A program made the translations under genes and the position numbers. Below the pieces are notes generated by a model, which was given only the letters and a program-made list of their open reading frames with translations, was not told where the DNA came from and made no database searches. Positions 38,036 through 48,546 of a stretch of 64,000 nucleotides of DNA are shown piece by piece (the stretch's first letter is position 1; the number at the start of each line of letters is the position of its first letter). The stretch is from Prosopocoilus inquinatus (taxonomy: Eukaryota > Arthropoda > Insecta > Coleoptera > Lucanidae), in assembly GCA_036172665.1 (NCBI GenBank), contig CM069872.1:45370101-45434100 (forward strand). The letters are read 5' to 3'.

Positions 38036-39053
38036 TTCCATCTTTAATTTTATTTATGTAATTACCAATATGTAATATAATAAAATTATTTTGTAAATAT
38101 TGCCATACTTGCAGTATTTTATACAAGGTGTTATTAAAACAAAGAATGATCGAGGTTTCGTTTTAATCGTGCAATTATGTTAGCGGGCACATGTAAATAT
38201 TTAATTTATTATGCTAAAACTGAATGATACTTATTTTGTTTTCTCTGTGGAATTAAGTTTTTGTTTATTAATTCGTTAAATCGTTCTATTCGAGGTAATA
38301 TTGTATCGATTTTGTATTACAAGTGTGTGAATTAAAATAAAAATTTGTATTTTTTTTAACAAGTGGTTTGAATGAAAAAAAAAACGCAAGAAGTTTTGTA
38401 TTATGTCATGAAATTAATCAAAAAAATGTTTTCCTCAACTTTAAGACAGCAGAACATACAAAAAATATATATAAATATGTAATTAATGTAGAAGTTATTA
38501 GAGCGACTGACAACACATCAAAATGACGTTTCAGAACCAAACATGCGGCAGTATTATACCGATTGTGTCAGTTATTTCTGATCATATAAGGATCTTATAA
38601 GGAAGAAAGATAATATTACCCCAACAAGCGTATAGTTTTTGTCGGTCGTGTAACTGGTAAAGCTAAATGTGTGCCAATAATATGTGACTCAACCTGTATA
38701 TTAAATATTTTCTTGCTCTAATGAGTTTCAATAATAAATAATCACCAAAGATTTGCAAGTTTAAAACAACATTCTAAATAGTGTATGAATATATTTTTAA
38801 AATACATAACAAACAATAAAAATACATAATATTAATAAATTATTGCTAAAACTATTATTACATCAATTAAAACCTGATAGAATGTTGCTATTATTGCCGT
38901 GTAAATTTCATATCATAAATTTAACAATAAATAAATACACAAATAAAAATTACAATAATGTTAAAAATAAATTAACAAAAAAAAAACAGGCACCACGTAA
39001 AAAGCCATTAATGTTTCAATTAGGTTATCCATACTGGTGTGACTGAAATTGTT
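38036..39053. other. Convergent 3' UTR / intergenic region, AT-rich
   Basis: It contains the 3' UTR of the PEAK-family gene and the space to the sideroflexin polyadenylation signal. No further coding or repeat structure is seen. Confidence 0.5.
38079..38084 (+). terminator. Polyadenylation signal, PEAK-family gene
   Basis: AATAAA lies 43 bp after the TGA stop, within an AT-rich 3' UTR. Confidence 0.65.
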
Positions 39054-39059
39054 TTTATT
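39054..39059 (-). terminator. Polyadenylation signal, sideroflexin gene
   Basis: TTTATT on the plus strand reads AATAAA on the minus strand, about 90 bp past the sideroflexin stop. Confidence 0.6.
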
Positions 39060-39148
39060 GTTCGACTATTGTCAGCAATGTATTGACACCTGAGGCGTTT
39101 CAAGTCTAATTAATTCGTTTACTAATCATTCTCTTAACTAATTCTGGA

Positions 39149-40806
39149 TTACAGTCCTTTATTGAAATATACCCTGTCAGGAATTTTAGAACCACACAAC
39201 TCTTTCATTTTTTTATATTCTGCAGGCTCCATCCATTCCATGGTCGATGTTTTAATGGAACTGTAAGAAAATAGTCGGGAGTTTTTTTTATAGATTTTTT
39301 TATGTACAGAAACTCTTAATGTAAGAGAACTTACCATTTCTGTGGAAATAGACCACAAGCAACGGGTACCATGAAAGTTAAGCTGAAATTTTAATTTAGT
39401 AGGGGCGTTATTAACTTATATATAAGTTTTTCAAATACTAAATATAAAATCTGAGCCAAGTTATTCCGGAAAAAGTGAAACTAAAGTTAAAAATAACACA
39501 ATCAACTTGAACTTTTAAGTGAACACCTGCTTCAGAATTTTTGGCAATTTTCCAATTTTATGCAACAATGTTAACTAGAATATTTGAGTAACTTAATTAC
39601 TGATCAAGTGCAATAAATTAAATCTGATGGCATTTTAGTATGAAAGTTGTACTTACAAACACCCTACAAACATAACTTGAATAGGAGCATGCAGGACTTG
39701 AATTCGTTTCATCCATGGGTATTTTTCTAATCGTTCCATGATGACCGGTAAGATTAGCATACCGGGGGCACACATGACAATTCGTGAAAATATTACTTGA
39801 GAAATGCCTTTGACGGCTGCAAATCTGGATTGTCCTACTTTACGTCCATCTTTATCAACTAAGTCAATGCCGTATAATAACTCTGTTTGTCTCATTAAAG
39901 GGATATTTACACAATTTGCGGCTGCAACAGCGGCAAATGGCACATACCTCTACAAGAAATTAAATTTAAATGTAGATTCTAACCATTATAAAATGACATG
40001 CTAAAAATGAATGTGATGTTTTTAAATAAAATTTCTCAAAATGATACTGATTATTATTAGTTGAAATTACCATTGCTTTGTTGTACAAAATAAACAAAAT
40101 ATTTACACTTGAAATGGAAAAAGATTTTTCCTTTTTCCAAAAACATAAATCAGTATAAACTAATTATTCTTTTTCAGTGTTTTTTGTAATTTTTTTTGGA
40201 TTGAAATAATGATACAAACATCAATACCTGAATAAATGGACCGGCATTTTTCTGCCAGTACGATTTACAACCTACAGCAGTAACCATAGCAGAGGCAGTA
40301 GCAGACACATATGCTATTCCTAACTGTGTAGTAGTTATGGGTGATTTAGCATTGCGATTAGTAAAATTTACCAAAGCATTGAAGGACTGATTGACCCACT
40401 GCCAAAATACAACAGCAGGTGCAGTACTACAAAAAGCATAACATAAAGTTCTCTTTAATAGAAAAGTAAACCAAATCATTTACCGATAAAATTGTAACAT
40501 TGCCCCCGTTACAGCCATACCTCCAGGAACCTGGAAAGACATTCTTCCAAACACATTTTGTTTTTCACCACTATCTGGATGGAAAGCGCTTTCATACAAT
40601 TTCTTTGCATATATTACTTGTTCGGTGGTTGTCCCTGGAGGTTCAGTACCAGTACGATATTGTTCGACAAGGATTTTTGCCTGATCCAAAGCTTCATCAG
40701 TTACTACACAGGTACGAGGATCTGTCACCCACAGGAAATGTTTAAATCTTCCAACGAAATTGCCCTGATCCCACAGGGGCTCATCGACGTTGATCCTTTG
40801 GGGCAT
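39149..40806 (-). CDS. Sfxn1/3: Sideroflexin 1/3-type mitochondrial serine transporter
   Basis: Five coding exons on the minus strand (40806-40484, 40426-40228, 39949-39657, 39382-39335, 39260-39149) join in phase to 324 residues; human SFXN1 has 322. Family landmarks in order are [111 protein letters not shown] and the C-terminal [10 protein letters not shown]. Sideroflexins are five-helix inner mitochondrial membrane proteins, and SFXN1/3 import serine for one-carbon metabolism (established for human SFXN1); they lack a cleavable presequence, as here. The start is fixed by an in-frame TAA upstream within the joined leader. A 5' UTR exon ends at 41000 (donor GTAAGTC) and splices to 40820. 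The 48 bp exon 39382-39335 is easy to miss. Confidence 0.97.
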
Positions 40807-40999
40807 ATTGGAATCCTGAACGAGAAATATAAAAGTTAAATTTATTTAGGTGTGCAATTTACCAGCAACAACACACACCTATTGTATAACAGTGCAGAAA
40901 TCAATCTGCATATCCAAAGTGCAAAGATTAGGAGAATTGTGCTCATCTTAGGCTGATATCCTAAACAACTGCTATCAATATGCATGCAATCTGACTTAC

Positions 41000-41105
41000 C
41001 GCTTTTGAAAAATTCGATTACGTCACTTAGCCTTCGATTGTTTCCCCGTCTACACATGCACCGCACCACAAGTTCCCTCCCCGTCCCCCACCAAATTCCC
41101 ATCAG
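41000..41105 (-). promoter_or_regulatory. Non-coding first exon and promoter side of sideroflexin
   Basis: On the minus strand AAAAGCG is followed by the donor GTAAGTC at 40999. Joined to the acceptor at 40821/40820 it forms a 5' UTR with a TAA in frame with the ATG and no competing in-frame ATG. A TGACGTAA bZIP/CRE-like site lies at about 41017-41024 within the leader. The upstream limit is approximate. Confidence 0.55.
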
Positions 41106-41551
41106 AAATCCTGAAACTGGGTATTGGACTATTGGGCACGAATAGCATTAGCATTCCAATTTTGAATGCGTATAAAACAAAAATGTATTCAGTTAAAACA
41201 TTCTATAATTTTTCATTTAATCGATTTTAATGAATTCAGTTAGGTTAGGAGGTTAGGAAAATAACTTAAGATAATTTAAAAATAAAAATAAAAAAACAGT
41301 CAGGGTCGGACACTAGTAAAAGATAAAGCGCAATAAATTTTATTCACTACTGGCGGCGAATTAAGCAGTTTCTAACACGAAAATCGTGACAGAAACAACA
41401 CATTTCTCCCTAGGGAGTAAAAGTAATGACATATATCACACACGCAGAAAAAAGGTATACCTATCCTTTTTCTATGATGGCGTACCTCCAAGAAATGGCC
41501 AGGGCTCCACCCTTTGGGTATAATTGCACCGTTGAAGTTAGGTATTATTAT

Positions 41552-41870
41552 TGTAATGATCTAATGCATGACGAATTAGTCCTACGTGCATCAGAGTCTG
41601 GCGCCTCAAGTCTCGACGCTTCGAGACCATCTGCTTGCTTCGAGAGACGGAATTCTCTCTGAGAAGAAAATTCATTTGTCACCGTGTGGCCTCGAATCTT
41701 CGTCAGCCAGGGTATTTAAGCGATCGGCGGACAGTCCGAGAACAATTCCTATTAAAGTTGACTACTAACCGCTCGACTTAATATAAATAAATCAGTGTAA
41801 CGCTTTTAAATAAATTAGTTTATTAGTTATATAGCTTTTATTTTAAAATAAATTGAACCCTAATTTCAAC
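41552..41870 (+). mobile_element. Solo LTR, Ty3/gypsy-like (degenerate)
   Basis: It starts TGTAATGATCTAATGCATGA and keeps ACGAATTAGTC, the TATA-like core ATTTAAGCGATCGGC and AATAAAT blocks. All of these recur in the LTRs at 51750-52157 and 53346-53564 (opposite strand). The end near TTTCAACG is approximate. No purine tract precedes it and no gag/pol follows, so it appears to be a solo or truncated LTR. It lies in the divergent region between the sideroflexin and PWWP2-like genes. Confidence 0.6.
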
Positions 41871-42158
41871 GATGAACGACGACCGCGAAAGCCTTCAAGT
41901 TAAATTAACATTATTATTTATCTCCCTCGAAGTACAGAATAGAATAAATAATAATAAATTGTTGTTAATGATTCGTAACAAGAAAATCAGATTACTACAA
42001 CAATTTTCTTATTTATTTATTTTATTTGTGAGAACTGAATTGACTACGGCTTGGTACACAGGTTACGTTGTACGTTTACACTTCCGTAGCTTACCCTTAT
42101 CCTTATTTTTTTAACCACTAATCATTTTATTTGCGTAAATCAAACAAGCTGCTTTAAT

Positions 42159-42735
42159 AATTCGAGAAAATCACGGAGCGGCTGACATCTAGTGAAAGTT
42201 TTGTGAAGGTTCCAATAATTCGGAAAAATCAGTAACAAGCAGATGGCGCTTTTAATAAGGAGAGCTGTCATTAATGTTATTCAGTATAACTAACTATAAT
42301 ATTCAATCCATTAATGCTTTTTGTAAGTTTTATTATTGTTGTGCGTTACGCTAAAAGTACGGATGCATCACAAACCTCGCAAACAAACGTTTCCTTAATT
42401 TAATGTTTTTTATAGGTTAACCAATTTTTTCCTTATTATAGCGACCTTCACAAAATTTTCGGTAGATGTCAGCCACTTTGTGATTTTCTCGATTAAGGAA
42501 AACAAAGAATGACATTTGTTAACCTGTAAAGAAACATTAAATTAAAACGTCTCTATGTAAGTTTTGTGACGCTTCCGTACTTTTAGCGTAACGTACACAA
42601 AATAATAAATCCAACGAAAAGCACTGAAGGGTCGAATATACCAAGTTATACTGAAAAAGATTAATGACAGCTGTTTTACTAAATGTTTTCCTTATTAGAA
42701 GCGCCATCTGTTGTTTACTGATTTTTGCGAATATG
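42159..42735. repeat. Composite inverted-repeat (foldback) element upstream of the PWWP2-like gene
   Basis: Three blocks each occur once forward and once reversed: A 42159-42212 with A' 42442-42493 (TTGTGAAGGT; GCTGACATCTA), B 42213-42292 with B' 42641-42732 (AAAAATCAGTAA; AGATGGCGCTT; AATAAGG), and C 42331-42420 with C' 42518-42607 (GTTACGCTAAAAGTACGGA; TTAATTTAATGTTT; AGGTTAAC). The order A-B-C-A'-C'-B' is not a simple palindrome, so a rearrangement or nested duplication has occurred. There is no coding capacity; it is probably a non-autonomous DNA transposon. Confidence 0.75.
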
Positions 42736-43543
42736 TGAAATTCCTTTTTCTTCGGATTCGATAGATGGAGAAATACAACAAAACAGTGTACGCAATCGCG
42801 TTAGAGAAGTGTTTTCTAAACTCGTGTGGCTTTTTAAGTTCCCCGCTCGCTACTCTCGTTCGTAATCAAATAAGCCAAATTCGTTTTAGTAAAACTTTTC
42901 TAAACTAATTGCGTAGGATGACAGATTGCAGTTTGTTATATTGCCGTTTGAAGTAACTGCCTTGAAAAACACTAAATAAATGGGCAATTGTCCAAACTAC
43001 TGGTTTATTTTCTGACTGGAGTATGGAATTCTAATTTTCTAGTTTTAAAGCATAGAAAAAAAAACCATTACCTAATTTTCTATGTTGCTAAAGTAAATAT
43101 CGTACGTAGAAATGTAGAATTTACCAAATATAACGGTTGATTGACGTTTGTTAAGTCTTAAAGCTATTGACAATGTCCAATGTCACGAAGCCCTTAAGCC
43201 GTCCCTGTATTTTGTAATTTATGAACTTATTTATAATACACATGAATTTGAGCATCAAAGAAAATGCTTGATTGAAATTAATGCATGTTTTCATCGTAAA
43301 CATTGAATATAATCGTCTATTTGAACAGAAAACAGCAAAAATTCTTTGGAAACATTGCATGGCTACCCCTTGTTATTCGTAACGAGTTAACGTGTCATCG
43401 TTTTGAAAGATTTATTTTCGTTTCGCCGACTGTGAATTTATTTTTTTTGGAAAACTACGATGAAAACTGCATCCTTTTCGCTTTTATGCCATTAAAATTA
43501 GGAACTGCATGTCGGCGTACTTATTTTCGTAATTTTATGAAAC

Positions 43544-46356
43544 ATGGCGGACCAAGGAAGTTGTAAGGACGTGCAACTACTAAAAAGGACAAGAATTTCT
43601 GTTTTCGTCGATGAAGCCTTGCCAGACATTTTAGTTGTAACATACGAATTCGGAGTCAAAATATTTAAGGGGGTCCTGCTAGATTCTACCAAGAGGTAAG
43701 TTGCTGTTTTCGTCCTTTGCTTCAACTGGGTTTAACGACTTCGAAAAAAGAGTTAAAAGCTTAGGGCCTGGCTAACACGAGTCAATTGTCGTAGGAATTT
43801 ACCTTGTGGAGTACCAAACATAAATCCGGTTTTCAATACTCCTAAAAAGAACCCCGATGATGATACTTTGTATTCGGTAAACCAAAGATTTGCATACACT
43901 GATCCAAGCAATGCAAAAACTAGAAATTTACATTTATCATCTAAATACAAAAACAGCAAAATGACTGTCAGATTGAGGCCTCGTCAAGTTTTATGTTCAA
44001 AATGCAAAGGTATATGCAACGAAAATTCAGAAAATGTTACAAGAAAACGTAAGAATTCTGAAAGTGTTCATCCTCCGCCCATAAAACGAGGTGCTAATGC
44101 ACCCATTACTAGGTCTGTGAATAGTGAAATTAATAAGAGGAAAAATAGTAATGTAGAGAATAAACAGACTGTTATATCTAAAGCAACTTTAGATGTGTCT
44201 TCGGCACTTAGCGGTAATGTAAATAAATTGAATATCGATAATAATACCACCTCGAAAAAGCCATTATCTTCTGTACCTATTACAAATAAATCTGGTAGTA
44301 CAATAAATAATGAAAATAACAATGAAGATTTCGATGGTGATTCGACACATTCCTATGAGCATTCCGATTGTAGTTCAAATAACGTACAGAATCAGGAACA
44401 GTCATCTCACATAAAAGAATCTGAAACACGTAGTAAGTCAGCTAAACGAATCTTACGAAAAAAACGTAGTGTAGGTTCAATGGAAGACCTATGGGATGAA
44501 AGTGTGTTCGAAGAGGCTTCCAAGAATAATAACACAAATGCTCAAAGCAATGCAAATACTGAACAACCTTTAACAAATACATGCACAAATACTAGAACAA
44601 TTAAAATATCCTATGGCCCCCAAGGAGAAGGGACTGTACTTAAAATACCTGCTCAAATAGAAAATTTAAATGTCAGTGATGACTCAGAAGAAAATATTAA
44701 CATAGATGATCCTAAAAACAAAGCGAAAGAAGAAACAAATAAAGCAGCTAGAAAAGCAATGAAAAAGGCTAAGAAGGAAGCCAGGCGAAAAATTATGTTT
44801 TCAGGGCAGGGGCATTCACCTTCTTATATCGGTAGTGTTTCTCCTAGGTATTCTGTGGGTGGTTCTTCTCCTAGATACACAGTTGGAAGTGCTTCTCCTA
44901 GGCACGGATTAGGAAACATATCTCCAAGGTACGTCAGTAGTACATCTGTCGATTTGAATACTCCAAGAAGGAGAAAACATAAAATGAAACACAAGAAAAA
45001 ACATCGTGAAGACAAAGACAGAAAGCATAGGGAGGGTGAGGTAAATTAATTGTATTTATTATATTTTTTTTTTCTTTTTGTATGTGATGCTCTTATGTAC
45101 CTGATTTAGTTTAAAATAAAATGTTTATAAATAGTGTTTTGTTAATTATAAAATGATTCAGTAGTTATTTTTAAATTTATTTATCTGTAGTCGTTTTATC
45201 ATTAAGTGGCAAAAGCTTTATATTTCAGTTATTTAAAAGTTGTAAAATCATTTTCTATTACATTTTTTGATAATTACAGATTGTTTTGAACATACAAATG
45301 TTGGTTGGTGAAAAGAAGACTAATGTACAAACTGTTTTTCAAAAAATTCAGAATGTTTTTGGTTTGAGACATTCAGCTTTGCATGTTTGTTCTGTGTGCT
45401 TTTGCTATTTTTTTTTGTGCAATTCTTAAATATTCAAATCAGTTATTTGATAAGAAAAAAATTTACGCATAGGCCCGTATGGCATGGTGATAATTTTATA
45501 TAAAAATCATGTCAGCCTAAAATTACTTAAATGTGGAAAAGTAATTCAGGTGTACTGCAGGTATTTAGTGCATGTAAAAAATTAAGAGAAAGGTACACTT
45601 AATTAAAATATAATGTCAGACAAGTTTTTAATTGTTTTGCATCTCTAGGTCAGTGCCATACAAGACGAAGTACCTAAGGAACACGCGGTTACTCAAAAAT
45701 TATCTATAAATTTGAAACGCTTAAATAATACATACCTATCATGTTCGAGTTCGGTAGAAAATGAGGATTCTGGTTCTGAAGACCTCAACGACCAAGTTCC
45801 AAATTTTCCACCACTAAATGCCCCCTTGGTGTTGCGCTTAAATGCGCAGACCGTATCTAGTGCGCTTGGTGCAAATGGTGAGATTTATACTATTTTGTAA
45901 CCATAAATAGTTTTTGAAATGCATGTTACAGGATGCAGATTATTGATTGGAGATGTAGTATGGGGTAAAATACATGGTTTTCCCTGGTGGCCCGGAAAAG
46001 TCTTAACAATAACTAGTGGGGATAATAAAGGACCTCAAGCACATGTCTCATGGTATGGTTCTCCTACTTCGTCTCTTATTCAATGTGACCAACTTAGTCT
46101 ATACTTAGAAAACTTTAAGGTAAAGCCCAAATTTTTAGTCTTTGTGGAGAATGTTCTAAAATTTTTTGCCTAGGTACGTTATAATAAAAAGAAACGAGGC
46201 CCATACAAAGAAGCGATCAAACAAGCAAGCAGTGATGCAAGAGAGAATGCCGAAAACAGATTAAGGGACTCACTGGTTGGATCACCAGCACGTAGTATCA
46301 TTACAGTTGTGCCACCGGCTTTGGCATCACCAAGAGAAATAGACGTCGTGTCCTAG
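43544..46356 (+). CDS. Pwwp2: PWWP2A/B-like PWWP-domain chromatin protein
   Basis: Exons 43544-43695, 43795-45040, 45649-45877, 45932-46119 and 46174-46356 join in phase to 665 residues. The PWWP domain (about residues 546-635) reads LIGDVVWGKIHGFPWWPGKV, followed by HVSWYGSPTSSL, and keeps the aromatic residues expected of an H3K36me3 reader. The N-terminus (RISVFVDEALPDILVVTYEFG..YKGVLL-type block, here FKGVLLDSTKR) matches the conserved PWWP2 N-terminal block. A CSKCKGICNEN block and GPQGEGTVLKIP lie in the middle. Residues ~395-437 carry four S-P-R-(Y/H) repeats, followed by a very basic Lys/Arg/His stretch. Vertebrate PWWP2A binds H2A.Z nucleosomes and a NuRD/MTA1 subcomplex (family knowledge). 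Human PWWP2A is 755 aa, so this is slightly short. Polyadenylation signal at 46940-46945. Confidence 0.93.
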
Positions 46357-46939
46357 AAAACATTTGGAAGAACAAAACCGGTTTCTATTTGAAAACCGGA
46401 CAACAAATTTTTTTCTTATTTAGAACAGTTTTCAATATGTTATTTCGTTTGTACATGGAAATTTTCACCGAATTTAGAAGTGTGTGATTTCTTTGTAAAT
46501 ATGTGTTTCATCTCACCTCATAGCAGACTTAACATAACTACATTTTTCGTGTCAGTACCGCTGTTTTAAACACAAGATAAATATGGACGTTATTAATACT
46601 TAAGAGGTGGCTTATTTAGATATTTTCTGTCATTCATAAGTGTGTTGGAATCAAGCAGTTTTTGCCTAGTTTATTACGAAGTTTGGTGCTGCCTTTTGTC
46701 AGTTTCGGTTTCACCTTGCGTCTAAAATGCTTTCGTTTATACTATTAAGTAGGGTACCTTCTGAAAAGGGGTTTGTGATAATTACTGATTACTCTGATTA
46801 TGCCTGAGAATTGGAAGTTCTATAATTTTGTTTTGTTTATAAATAGTTTTGAGTTACATTTTAATTATTGTCTGTTACAATAATCAATACATCTGTGATT
46901 TTCATTTAGATAGCTATGTAGGTAGTATTGTATAAATTT

Positions 46940-46945
46940 AATAAA
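46940..46945 (+). terminator. Polyadenylation signal, PWWP2-like gene
   Basis: AATAAA lies 583 bp after the stop codon. No earlier canonical signal is seen between the stop at 46356 and this point. Confidence 0.55.
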
Positions 46946-47470
46946 ACCGTTTGGTATTAAATGTTTACCATTGTTTCAATTGGAGTTGCATTATAAAAGA
47001 AAAACAAAGGATTCCTAGAATTTTTTAAGTGAAATTTGTAAAAACACTTTATTATAAAAGATTTTTAAAAACTTACCTTTAAAAATGAAATTTCAAGAGG
47101 TTCTATTTACTTCACATTATGGCTAACCAAGCAATTCCCATTTTCAGGATTAATTACTCTTCAGGAGTCGTAGCTAAATAAAAAGAAAGTTCTTTTATTA
47201 TTTATTTTTATTGTTAATTGATCTAATAATTGGGTTATTTAAAAATTTAATTTTCTCAGAGGGATAGATTTCTTTTCTTTGTTTTTTTTTTTTTGATGTA
47301 TATTACGTCGATAGTAACTTATATTTCGTTTCTTGTGAGTACTACAAATTTTGAGGATGAAAGATGCTTAAGTTTTTCTTAAAAGTTACCAGCCATTATT
47401 CTTTGCAATAACATAAGCACATTTATTAAGTTTATAACTATGGAAAAATTTGGTTACCATTTTTCTTTTA

Positions 47471-47600
47471 AGTAAAAAGTTTTTAATCATCAATTGATAG
47501 TGAAACGTTAAGTGCTTTTCCAATTTTAATTCTGTCCAGTTAAAGATTAAAAACTTTTTACTTATAATTTACATCCGACAAGAGTCAATAAATTTCATTT
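47471..47600 (+). repeat. Dispersed repeat family, copy 1
   Basis: AGTAAAAAGTTTTTAATC (47471-47488) is mirrored by GATTAAAAACTTTTTACT (47545-47562). Between them lies TGAAACGTTAAGTGCTTTTCC..ATTCTGTCC. The same core recurs on the minus strand at 53755-53835 and diverged on the plus strand at 62438-62550. It is probably a miniature transposon. Confidence 0.6.
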
Positions 47601-48486
47601 ATTTTTTTTGTTTGTGTTCATAATTCGTTCATAATTTGCTGCTATCAATGTAATGGCTTTGGTAAGATATTTTCCAAGAAAAAGAAATGTTTCAATTTTC
47701 ATAAATTTGTTTTACAGTAATTCTGTCTTTTTGTGTCTCTCTATGCTTTATTGTGCACGTTCTCTTTCAGAAATGACAGTTTCTGACTCTTTTTGAATGG
47801 CCCTGAATATTAAATTTCTTCTACATTATATATGCAGTTTTCAAAGAATATTAACCATTTCAGAATATTGGATATCTCTGACTTAAAAATGTAATAATCT
47901 AATTTAATTTAATATTTAATGCAAGCCAAATAAACTTGTATGCCGTAAGTATGATGAAGTTGAAGTTACGAGTTCTTTAATATTTTACAAATTTACAAAT
48001 TCTTTTCCATACTTACATTGAATTTCCATTGAATTTCGACGATTCCGACGCATTTTCCGCCCAGTTTCAACAATTTAAACAATTCGGTTCTCTATTTATT
48101 ATTGTTAAAAATTATTAAGAAAATTGTTTAACTGGCGCTCATTCGCGTCAAAACAAAAGGAAAGAAAAATGCATTTAGCCAATCAACGTTGCTCATAAAC
48201 GCGGGAATTTCAAATACCGCATTTGAATTTTGAATCTTTCAGAATTCAATATTGAGACGAATTTTGAATTAGGTCTTTAAATTGCTCATGAAGACGCATG
48301 AAGCGCATCAGACATTGAATCTTATTACACTATAATTATTGCAATCTTCAAGAAAACGTTAAATTTAGCAAGAAATATTCACATTACCAGAGAAAGATTT
48401 ATGTTGGCTACACTGATCGAAAATCGGAAGTGTCGCATGACGTAAAATATTTAAAACTAAATTAAGGTTATGTTGTCACGATTTTA

Positions 48487-48494
48487 GCGGGAAA
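48487..48494 (-). promoter_or_regulatory. E2F consensus site at the MCM6 promoter
   Basis: GCGGGAAA on the plus strand reads TTTCCCGC on the minus strand, a full match to the E2F consensus TTTSSCGC, 52 bp upstream of the MCM6 ATG. MCM genes are classic E2F targets at the G1/S transition; direct use here is inferred. One-mismatch relatives lie near 48052 and 48201. Confidence 0.65.
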
Positions 48495-48546
48495 TTGTTT
48501 TAAAGAGTGCTTTTCATTCCAAGAAAACTATTTCTAATTGTATAAA

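Larger units (their letters stand above)
46357..48480. other. PWWP2-like 3' UTR and intergenic region to MCM6
   Basis: The 3' UTR runs to AATAAA at 46940-46945. Beyond it the only structured element is the dispersed repeat at 47471-47600. E2F-like sequences (TTTTCCGCCC near 48052 and GCGGGAAT near 48201) appear toward MCM6. No further gene is seen. Confidence 0.5.

Noticed and set aside
40842..41102. 86-codon minus-strand frame upstream of sideroflexin
   Set aside because: It spans the sideroflexin 5' UTR exon and its intron, crosses the donor at 40999, and has no recognisable domain.
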